Both the position numbers and the translations under genes were made by a program. DNA of 64,000 nucleotides from Algibacter lectus (GTDB lineage: Bacteria > Bacteroidota > Bacteroidia > Flavobacteriales > Flavobacteriaceae), in contig NZ_FOLN01000002.1 in the NCBI RefSeq assembly GCF_900112395.1, forward strand, positions 248,001 through 312,000, in the 5' to 3' direction. Positions 9,769 to 16,143 of the stretch are shown in pieces (the first letter of the stretch is position 1; each line of letters starts with the position of its first letter). The notes under the pieces were generated by a model. The model was not told the origin of the DNA and did not search any database. It saw only the letters and a list, made by a program, of their open reading frames with translations.

Positions 9769-10780
9769 TTATTTTTTCTAAATCATTTATATTTTTAACA
9801 ATCTTAGGAAGATTTTTAAAGTGAACATACGACTTATTATAATCGCTAATAGCCAAAGCTGGTGAGCCTTGGAGAATTTCATTATCTTTTACATGTCTAG
9901 CAATACCAGACTGTGCTTGTATTTTCACATTGTTACCAATAGTAATATGGCCTGCAATACCAACTTGCCCACCAATTTGGCAATGTTCGCCAATATGTGT
10001 TGAGCCAGCAATACCGGTTTGTGCGGCAATTACAGTGTTTTTACCAATTTCTACATTATGTGCAATTTGAATTTGATTATCCAATTTAACACCTTCTCTT
10101 ACTATGGTTGAGCCTAATGTTGCTCTATCAATAGTTGTACCTGCGCCAACATCAACAAAATCTTCTAGAATTACATTCCCTATTTGTGGAACCTTATTGT
10201 ATCCGCCATTCTCATTTGGAGCAAATCCAAATCCGTCGGCACCAATAATAGCTCCAGAATTAATAACACAGTTTTTACCTATAATAGTTTCTGAATATAT
10301 TTTGGCTCCTGAGAATATAATAGTATTGTCACCTAACGTTACATTATCACCTATATAACTATTAGGGAAAATTTTTACATTATTTCCAATTACCACATTA
10401 TCGGCAATATAACTAAAAGCTCCTATGTATAAGTTTTCACCGTACTTAGCAGATTCCGAGATAAAAGAAGGCTGCTCTACACCTACTTTATTAAGTTTTA
10501 CCGAATTGTAATATTCTAGTATTTTAGAAAATGCCATATAAGCATCGTCTACTTTAATAAGTGTGGTTTTTAGATCGTTATCTGGTTCAAACGTTTTATT
10601 TACAATAGTAATAGACGCTTGTGTTTTATATATATGTGCGGTGTATTTAGGATTGGCTAAAAAGGTTAAAGAACCTTCAAACCCTTCTTCTATTTTTGAT
10701 AGTTTAGAGACTTCAGCTTTCGGGTTCCCGACAACTTCTCCCTCTAAAATACCCGCTATTTGTTGTGCAGTAAACTTCAC
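9755..10780 (-). CDS. lpxD: UDP-3-O-(3-hydroxyacyl)glucosamine N-acyltransferase
   Basis: Third step of lipid A synthesis: N-acylation of the deacetylated UDP sugar. The 341-residue protein has the LpxD N-terminal domain, hexapeptide repeats and the catalytic histidine H241 in [12 protein letters not shown]. The start codon is GTG at 10778-10780. The residues that follow ([13 protein letters not shown]) match the usual LpxD N-terminus, so the GTG is believable. Length and motif spacing are normal, so this is the canonical copy, unlike the shorter paralogue downstream. Confidence 0.95.
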   Translation of the reverse strand: MKFTAQQIAGILEGEVVGNPKAEVSKLSKIEEGFEGSLTFLANPKYTAHIYKTQASITIVNKTFEPDNDLKTTLIKVDDAYMAFSKILEYYNSVKLNKVGVEQPSFISESAKYGENLYIGAFSYIADNVVIGNNVKIFPNSYIGDNVTLGDNTIIFSGAKIYSETIIGKNCVINSGAIIGADGFGFAPNENGGYNKVPQIGNVILEDFVDVGAGTTIDRATLGSTIVREGVKLDNQIQIAHNVEIGKNTVIAAQTGIAGSTHIGEHCQIGGQVGIAGHITIGNNVKIQAQSGIARHVKDNEILQGSPALAISDYNKSYVHFKNLPKIVKNINDLEKINGNS

Positions 10781-10831
10781 ACTAAAGATTTATTGTTTTG
10801 TTTAATTTTTGGCAAAAATAGGAAAAATGTG

Positions 10832-12052
10832 TTAAACTTTAACCTTAGGGTAACATATATAATATTTGGTAACCCGTTTTGATAGTGCTTTTAAATTAAG
10901 CTGGTCGGATGCTTTTACAATATCTTCTATTTTCCCAGACTTATGCAAGATGTTAATTCCTTGCGTTTCTAACTGATATGCTTGGTTAGAAATACTTCCT
11001 GTAAACACAAAGTAGTCAGCCTCTTCTCTAGTTATATTATGCTTATTTACAAAGAGTTTAATCTGTTTTTCTAACGTTGTTTTCTTAACAGGTTTATTCT
11101 TTAACTTGATTTTTAAAAGATTCCTATTAATAATCATTTCGCATATATTTCTTAAAACAAAATCGTCATTAAATTGCCAAGCCTTCATTGCTGAAATAAT
11201 ATCGTAATCATCCAATTGAGAAAACACGTTTAACACTTCATCATTAAAATCATCAATAGAAATTTCATTTTTCAGAAAATACTGCAATGGTTTGCTCGCT
11301 TCTAGCTCTACTCCTTTTAATGTTAACTCTTTGGCGCGTTTTAAAACACGTATTAAAAGTTGCTCGGCCACAATACCTGTTTTATGCAAATACACTTGCC
11401 AATACATTAAACGGCGTGCAATTATAAACTTTTCTACGCTGTAAATCCCTTTTTCTTCAACAACAAGTTTATCATTAACCGCGTTTAACATGGTTATTAA
11501 ACGTTCGCTATTAATGTTTCCTTCGGCTACACCGGTATAAAAACTATCCCGTTTTAAATAATCGGCACGATCCATATCAAACTGACCAGAAATTAGCTGA
11601 TACATGAACTCACGATGATAATTCCCCTTGAATATTTCAATGGCCAGCGTTAAACTTCCGTTAAATTCTTCATTTAAACGCTCCATAAAAAGCATTGAAA
11701 TTTCCTCGTGAGACACGTTATTTACAATACTATGCTCCATGGCATGTGAGAACGGACCATGCCCAATATCGTGCAATAAAATAGCTATATAAAGCGCGTT
11801 TTCTTCATCTTCTGAAATGCTAACCCCTTTAAAACGAAGTACATTAACCGCTTGTTGCATTAAATGCACGCAACCAATAGCATGATGAAATCTGGTATGG
11901 TGTGCGCCCGGATATACCATATATGACAAACCCATTTGCGTAATTCTACGCAAGCGCTGAAAGTATTTATGTTGAATTAAATCGAATATTAGCGAATTTG
12001 GAATAGTAATAAATCCGTAAATTGGGTCGTTTAATATCTTTAGTTTGTTCAA
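10832..12052 (-). CDS. HD-domain phosphohydrolase
   Basis: A 406-residue metal-dependent phosphohydrolase of the dGTPase/SAMHD1-like HD family. The N-terminal half has RFHHAIG (H56 as first ligand) and LLHDIGHGPFSH (H94-D95), then FDMDRADYLKRDS, which supplies the last acidic ligand. The first codon is TTG (12050-12052). The protein from that point, MNKLKILNDPIYGFI, is the family's usual N-terminus, and the next Met would remove the first helix. The gene lies 51 bases upstream of lpxD and is divergent from porX. The true substrate, a nucleotide or a signalling nucleotide, cannot be read from the sequence. Confidence 0.88.
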   Translation of the reverse strand: MNKLKILNDPIYGFITIPNSLIFDLIQHKYFQRLRRITQMGLSYMVYPGAHHTRFHHAIGCVHLMQQAVNVLRFKGVSISEDEENALYIAILLHDIGHGPFSHAMEHSIVNNVSHEEISMLFMERLNEEFNGSLTLAIEIFKGNYHREFMYQLISGQFDMDRADYLKRDSFYTGVAEGNINSERLITMLNAVNDKLVVEEKGIYSVEKFIIARRLMYWQVYLHKTGIVAEQLLIRVLKRAKELTLKGVELEASKPLQYFLKNEISIDDFNDEVLNVFSQLDDYDIISAMKAWQFNDDFVLRNICEMIINRNLLKIKLKNKPVKKTTLEKQIKLFVNKHNITREEADYFVFTGSISNQAYQLETQGINILHKSGKIEDIVKASDQLNLKALSKRVTKYYICYPKVKV

Positions 12053-12183
12053 ACTTTAAGTTTTTACAATTATTATTTACAAATATAGGTATATGATATG
12101 AGCCACACTAAAATTTTAGCGCTCGTGAATATCAATGATATCTTAATATTTTAAACTTTACAAACCGTTACAAAAACATACAA

Positions 12184-13740
12184 ATGAATACAATAAAAAT
12201 ACTTTGGGTAGATGATGAAATTGATTTACTAAAACCACATATTTTATTTTTAGAAAAGAAAAACTACCAGGTTACTAAATGTAATAGTGGATCGGAAGCT
12301 ATTGATATTTTAGATGATGAAAATTTTGATATTGTATTTTTAGATGAAAACATGCCAGGTTTAAGCGGCTTAGAAACGTTACACGAAATTAAAGAGAAAC
12401 GCGATAGCCTTCCGGTAGTAATGATTACTAAAAGTGAGGAGGAATACATTATGGAAGAAGCTATTGGTAACAAAATAGCAGATTACTTAATAAAACCTGT
12501 GAACCCCAATCAAATTCTACTGAGTTTAAAAAAGAATTTAGATCACTCCCGATTAGTCTCGGAGAAAACGACTTCTAATTACCAACAAGAATTTAGAAAA
12601 ATTGCTATGGATTTATCCATGGTAAATAGTTACGAAGAATGGGTTGCACTTTATCAAAAACTAGTGTATTGGGAAATTCAGTTAGAAGACATTGAAGATG
12701 TTGGCATGTTCGAAATTTTGGAATCTCAAAAAAACGAAGCCAATGCTCACTTTGGAAAATTTATAGATAAGAATTATGCGGATTGGTTTGAACCTAATAC
12801 TGATGCGCCCATTATGTCGCATACGCTATTTAAAGAAAAAATTGCTCCTGAAATTAGTAAAGAGCAACCAACTTTATTGGTTGTAATTGATAATTTACGC
12901 TACGATCAATGGAAAGTTTTCGAACCAATAATTAACAACTATTATAAAAAAGAAAAGGAAGATGCCTTTTTCAGCATATTACCTACTGCTACACAATATG
13001 CGCGAAATGCTATTTTTTCTGGCTTAATGCCAAGCGATATGGAAAAGCTTTTTCCTGAATATTGGAAAAACGATACAGATGAAGGTGGTAAAAATTTATT
13101 TGAAGCGGAATTTTTAGAAACTCAATTAAAACGCTTAGGCCTTAGTAATTTAGAGCATGAGTATTACAAAATAACCAACTTAAAATCGGGAAAAAAATTA
13201 GTTGATAATTTTAAAAGTTTAAAAAAGAACGATTTAACGGTAGTGGTTTACAATTTCGTAGATATGCTTTCACACTCTAAAACGGAAATGGAAGTTGTAA
13301 AAGAACTAGCCTCTAATGATAAAGCTTATCGCTCCTTAACGCATAGTTGGTTTAAAAACTCACCTTTACTCGAAATGATTCAGCAAGCGCAACAAATGGG
13401 CTTTAAGCTTATTTTAACCACCGATCATGGCACTATAAATGTAAAAAACCCATCTAAGGTTATTGGCGATCGCGATACTAGTTTAAACCTGCGTTATAAA
13501 ACAGGACGAAGTTTAACTTACGAAAACAAAGATGTTTTTGAGGCAAAAGATCCTAAAGAAATCCATTTACCATCTATTAACATGAGTAGCTCGTTTATTT
13601 TCGCGAAAACTGATATGTTTTTTGCTTACCCAAACAACTACAACCATTATGTAAGCTATTTTAGAAATACATATCAACATGGTGGCGTATCGTTAGAGGA
13701 GATGATTATTCCATTTGTGGTATTTAATCCAAAAAAATAA
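12184..13740 (+). CDS. porX: PorX-type response regulator with alkaline-phosphatase-like (PglZ) domain
   Basis: A response regulator of the type IX secretion system. Residues 1 to about 120 are a receiver domain with acidic residues D10-D11, the phosphoacceptor D54 (VFLDENMPG) and the switch lysine in LIKPVNP. The C-terminal half is a PglZ/alkaline phosphatase superfamily domain whose metal-ligand set is visible: D236 (VIDNLRYD), T270, D360 and H364 (DMLSH), D414-H415 (TTDHG) and H499 (YQHGG). In known systems it works with the sensor kinase PorY and the sigma factor SigP. Neither is in the window. The gene has its own terminator. Confidence 0.95.
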   Translation: MNTIKILWVDDEIDLLKPHILFLEKKNYQVTKCNSGSEAIDILDDENFDIVFLDENMPGLSGLETLHEIKEKRDSLPVVMITKSEEEYIMEEAIGNKIADYLIKPVNPNQILLSLKKNLDHSRLVSEKTTSNYQQEFRKIAMDLSMVNSYEEWVALYQKLVYWEIQLEDIEDVGMFEILESQKNEANAHFGKFIDKNYADWFEPNTDAPIMSHTLFKEKIAPEISKEQPTLLVVIDNLRYDQWKVFEPIINNYYKKEKEDAFFSILPTATQYARNAIFSGLMPSDMEKLFPEYWKNDTDEGGKNLFEAEFLETQLKRLGLSNLEHEYYKITNLKSGKKLVDNFKSLKKNDLTVVVYNFVDMLSHSKTEMEVVKELASNDKAYRSLTHSWFKNSPLLEMIQQAQQMGFKLILTTDHGTINVKNPSKVIGDRDTSLNLRYKTGRSLTYENKDVFEAKDPKEIHLPSINMSSSFIFAKTDMFFAYPNNYNHYVSYFRNTYQHGGVSLEEMIIPFVVFNPKK

Positions 13741-13778
13741 ACCCTACATCCCCTTAACAAGAAGAATGTTATAAATAC

Positions 13779-13825
13779 ATAGCCATTTTAGTTTTTAAAT
13801 TATAAAACTGAAATGGCTATTTTTA
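13779..13825 (+). terminator. Terminator of porX
   Basis: A 17-base-pair stem (13779-13795 with 13804-13820, one G-T pair) with the core agccatttta, followed by a short T run, 38 bases after the porX stop. Confidence 0.85.
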
Positions 13826-14093
13826 GTATAAAAAACATACGTTTGCCTACTTAGAGTCCATTTTGTCAAGGCTTTATATAAATTTAGAAGCACCATGCAG
13901 AGTGAAAAAAGTGTAAGAAGCTAATTCTCCAAACTACTATAAACTCAATGAGAATGGCTAGCAGTCGATTTTTTTATAAGAAAAATCACCTAACAACTGT
14001 TTTTTTACGGGAAAACCGTATCAATTTTTTAAAAAAAACACGTTTTTAACATAATTTTAACATTTTAGTATCATTTACATCTCTCTCTTTCTT

Positions 14094-14101
14094 TAGATTT
14101 G
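14094..14101 (+). promoter_or_regulatory. -7 promoter box of small peptide gene A
   Basis: TAGATTTG matches the Bacteroidota consensus TAnnTTTG. It ends 27 bases before the ATG at 14129, and the same box at the same spacing precedes copy B. No clear TTG -33 box is seen. A shared taacataattttaac stretch lies upstream instead. Confidence 0.7.
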
Positions 14102-14128
14102 GAATATAATTATTTAAATCCCTATAGA

Positions 14129-14272
14129 ATGAAAACAAAGAATTATTTAATCGCAGCGGCGATTTTCGGAGGAATGTTATTTACAGCTTATGCAGCGAAT
14201 TCAATTGAACAAGATGAGCAGCAAACCGCTAAAATTCAAAGAAGTGCGATTCGCGTACCGACGCACGGATAA
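14129..14272 (+). CDS. Small secreted peptide A (47 residues)
   Basis: A short gene of unknown function. Residues 1-22 are a clear signal peptide: a lysine-containing start, a hydrophobic core FGGMLFTA, and AYA before AN as a signal peptidase I site. This would release a 25-residue mature peptide ending KIQRSAIRVPTHG. A paralogue lies at 15204-15347. Of 48 codons, 14 differ only silently and 5 change the residue (3, 10, 18, 25, 27). The last 20 residues are identical despite 9 silent changes, which is strong evidence of a real, selected peptide. It has its own promoter box and terminator. I recognise no known family. A signal or structural role is possible. Confidence 0.8.
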   Translation: MKTKNYLIAAAIFGGMLFTAYAANSIEQDEQQTAKIQRSAIRVPTHG

Positions 14273-14602
14273 AAATTTTTAATTATAGTTTTACTATAAT
14301 TTTACAATTAATATTCCTCAAAAGTGCTCTAGATGTTAAAACATCTTGAGCACTTTTTTTATGTTCATAAATTAAAATATAAAAACACTCAGTTAACTAT
14401 TATAATAAAGCTTGAATAATTATGTAAGGCATTTCATAAATACCTATATCAAAACCAAGACTAGACTGATTCGGATTAGAAAGAATCATACTACGTTTTA
14501 CAAAAAAATATGTGCGAGCAGCGATAAACACTAATAAGTTTAACATATTTTTTGGTGTTTTTAAATTATATTCCTTAATATTGTTAAGTTAAAATTTTCG
14601 AA
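14273..14602. other. Gap between peptide gene A and tsaE
   Basis: It contains a small aattatag/ctataatt hairpin (14281-14301) and a stronger terminator (14320-14360). The rest, up to the TTG start of tsaE, is AT-rich and shows no feature I can name. Confidence 0.5.
14320..14360 (+). terminator. Terminator of small peptide gene A
   Basis: The arm aaaagtgctc (14320-14329) pairs with gagcactttt (14348-14357). The stem continues inward as agatgt/acatct after one mismatch, and a run of T follows on the plus strand. Confidence 0.85.
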
Positions 14603-15007
14603 TTGAATATAATTTATACAATAGACGAGGTTGAACAAGTTGCAAAACAACTTATTAGTTATACATCTGGTAGAACCCTATTATTTTACGGCGACATGGG
14701 TGTTGGTAAAACAACATTAATCAAGGCCATTGTAAAAACTTTAGGTAGTAACGACGATGTTAGTAGTCCTACCTTTTCTATTGTAAATGAATATAAATTG
14801 AATGAAGAAAAAATTTTTCATTTTGATTTGTATAGAATTAATGATTTAGAAGAAGCCTATAATTTTGGTATAGAAGATTATTTGGATTCTGATAATTGGA
14901 TAATTATTGAATGGCCTGATATTATAGAACCAATTTTATCGGGTGATGAATGCGTTATAAAGTTATCAATTCAATCGGAAAATAAACGTCAATTAATAGC
15001 AGAATAA
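14603..15007 (+). CDS. tsaE: tRNA threonylcarbamoyladenosine biosynthesis ATPase
   Basis: TsaE is the ATPase that drives turnover of the TsaB-TsaD complex making t6A37 in ANN-decoding tRNAs. The 134 residues show the Walker A loop GDMGVGKTT (30-38), SSPTFSIVNEY, HFDLYRI and the Walker B-like IIIEWPD. The start codon is TTG at 14603. MNIIYTIDEVEQVAKQLI from this point is the usual TsaE N-terminus, and the only later Met lies inside the Walker loop. The gene is flanked on both sides by the small peptide genes, which interrupt what is otherwise a porX-tsaE-ald order familiar from flavobacteria. Confidence 0.95.
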   Translation: MNIIYTIDEVEQVAKQLISYTSGRTLLFYGDMGVGKTTLIKAIVKTLGSNDDVSSPTFSIVNEYKLNEEKIFHFDLYRINDLEEAYNFGIEDYLDSDNWIIIEWPDIIEPILSGDECVIKLSIQSENKRQLIAE

Positions 15008-15168
15008 ACAGTATCAACCCTAACAACTATAGCTAGTAATACGCTATAACAACCAAAAAAGTTCCTAAAAAATAATGTTTTACGGGAAACCCACAGCGGG
15101 AATTTTTAAAAACAATGTTTTTAACATAATTTTAACATTTCAGTAGGATTTACAACTCGGTCTTTATT

Positions 15169-15176
15169 TAGATTTG
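15169..15176 (+). promoter_or_regulatory. -7 promoter box of small peptide gene B
   Basis: TAGATTTG, identical to the box of copy A and at the same distance from the ATG (15204). Confidence 0.7.
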
Positions 15177-15203
15177 AATTATAAATTTTAAAACCCCTAC
15201 AGA

Positions 15204-15347
15204 ATGAAAGCAAAAAATTACTTAATCGCAGTTGCGATTTTCGGAGGAATGTTGTTGACAGCTTATGCAGCTAACACAATTAATCAAGATGAACAACAAA
15301 CTGCAAAAATTCAAAGAAGTGCAATCAGAGTTCCAACGCACGGATAA
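15204..15347 (+). CDS. Small secreted peptide B (47 residues)
   Basis: Paralogue of the peptide gene at 14129, with the same length, signal peptide layout and AYA/AN cleavage site, and an identical C-terminal 20 residues ending in RVPTHG. The changes T3A, A10V, F18L, S25T and E27N all lie in the signal peptide or the first residues of the mature part. Unlike copy A it has no terminator directly after it. Transcription can run into the membrane-protein frame that overlaps its 3' end in another phase. The function is unknown. The invariant end suggests it is the part that is recognised. Confidence 0.8.
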   Translation: MKAKNYLIAVAIFGGMLLTAYAANTINQDEQQTAKIQRSAIRVPTHG

Positions 15348-15831
15348 ACAAAGTTTGATAATAGGAAGTATAGTCGCAACGTTAATTGCAGCTAGCCCCT
15401 ATTTATTTTACCTATATGAAAGTGTCCCAAATACACCAACTTGGGATACTTTTTTGTTCAGATATGATAGTAGATATTACGGAAGTATGCTTACTGTCGC
15501 TTGGACCATAATGGGAAAAGCAATGCCCCTATTTTTACTGTTTATTTGGTTTTTTACTTGTCGCCATTGGTGGTACCACACATTGTTAGTGCCAATTTCG
15601 ATGTATATTTATCAAATATTCACAACAATAAATGATGATTTAAATTATGTGGATTCAAACCAACTCGTGTATTTGATTCCGATTATGGTTATAATCATTC
15701 CCTCCATTTACCTAATAAGAGCACAAATATTTAATAAGGTAAATAACGCAAACAAGTCCCTACAAGATTTAGAGGACGAATTTAAAGTGTCGCCAACAAG
15801 TTTTTGGCATAAAGTAAAAGAATATTTCTAA
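15289..15831 (+). CDS. Uncharacterised four-helix membrane protein
   Basis: About 180 residues with four hydrophobic segments: SLIIGSIVATLIAASPYLF, a second ending PLFLLFIWFFTC, a third around LLVPISMYIYQI and a fourth around LIPIMVIIIPSIYLI. A charged tail ends in FWHKVKEYF. The start is uncertain. ATG 15289 (used here) and ATG 15265 both lie inside small peptide gene B in another phase, while a TTG at 15355 would avoid the overlap. The 5' region may therefore be an overlapping gene or a frame created when the peptide unit was copied in front of it. I recognise no named family. Confidence 0.65.
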   Translation: MNNKLQKFKEVQSEFQRTDKQSLIIGSIVATLIAASPYLFYLYESVPNTPTWDTFLFRYDSRYYGSMLTVAWTIMGKAMPLFLLFIWFFTCRHWWYHTLLVPISMYIYQIFTTINDDLNYVDSNQLVYLIPIMVIIIPSIYLIRAQIFNKVNNANKSLQDLEDEFKVSPTSFWHKVKEYF

Positions 15832-16143
15832 TAAGAACTAACTACTCTGTAAACAGTATTTCTTTTATTGAAGCTTTATGAAAGATTTCCTAGTGTTATC
15901 AGGAAATAGTATTTAAAAATACATGAAGATCATATAAAAAAGAATCCGCAAAGCCAAATTGGTTTTGCGGATTCTTTTTTTATGAAAGCTTTTAACGTGC
16001 TCAAAAATAAATCTCAACATAGGGTGAAAGAAGTTGTCTAAATATTTAGGAGGAGCTTTAAAATTGAGTTTATAGTAATAAGTTTTAAGCCAGCTTAAAG
16101 AAGTAATACAAAATAGCAATCATCGAATGAAACTTTAGCCTAA
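15832..16143. other. Gap between convergent membrane-protein and beta-barrel genes
   Basis: Apart from the terminator at 15935-15981 I see nothing certain. A 68-codon minus-strand frame here runs through that terminator and is not credible as a gene. Confidence 0.5.
15935..15981. terminator. Bidirectional terminator between convergent genes
   Basis: A long stem with arms agaatccgcaaagccaa and ttggttttgcggattct, flanked by A and T runs on both sides. It lies between the plus-strand membrane-protein gene and the minus-strand beta-barrel gene and can serve both. Confidence 0.88.

Larger units (their letters stand above)
13741..14128. other. Gap between porX and the first small peptide gene
   Basis: It holds the porX terminator, then about 170 bases with no recognisable feature beyond a weak gattttt/aaaaatc hairpin near 13967-13987. 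The promoter block of the small peptide gene begins at about 14006. Confidence 0.6.
14006..14272 (+). repeat. Diverged direct repeat, copy A (promoter plus peptide gene)
   Basis: This segment aligns without gaps to 15081-15347, at an offset of 1075 bases. It covers a tacggg block, a shared stretch beginning gtttttaacataattttaac, the TAGATTTG box and the 47-codon gene. The spacing of every element is identical in the two copies, which shows a duplication of a complete expression unit. Confidence 0.85.
15081..15347 (+). repeat. Diverged direct repeat, copy B (promoter plus peptide gene)
   Basis: Gap-free partner of 14006-14272. Similarity fades immediately after the stop codon at 15347, where copy A runs into its terminator and copy B runs into a membrane-protein frame. 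Confidence 0.85.

Noticed and set aside
15913-16119. 68-codon minus-strand frame between convergent genes
   Set aside because: It runs through the strong bidirectional terminator at 15935-15981 and has no family-like sequence.
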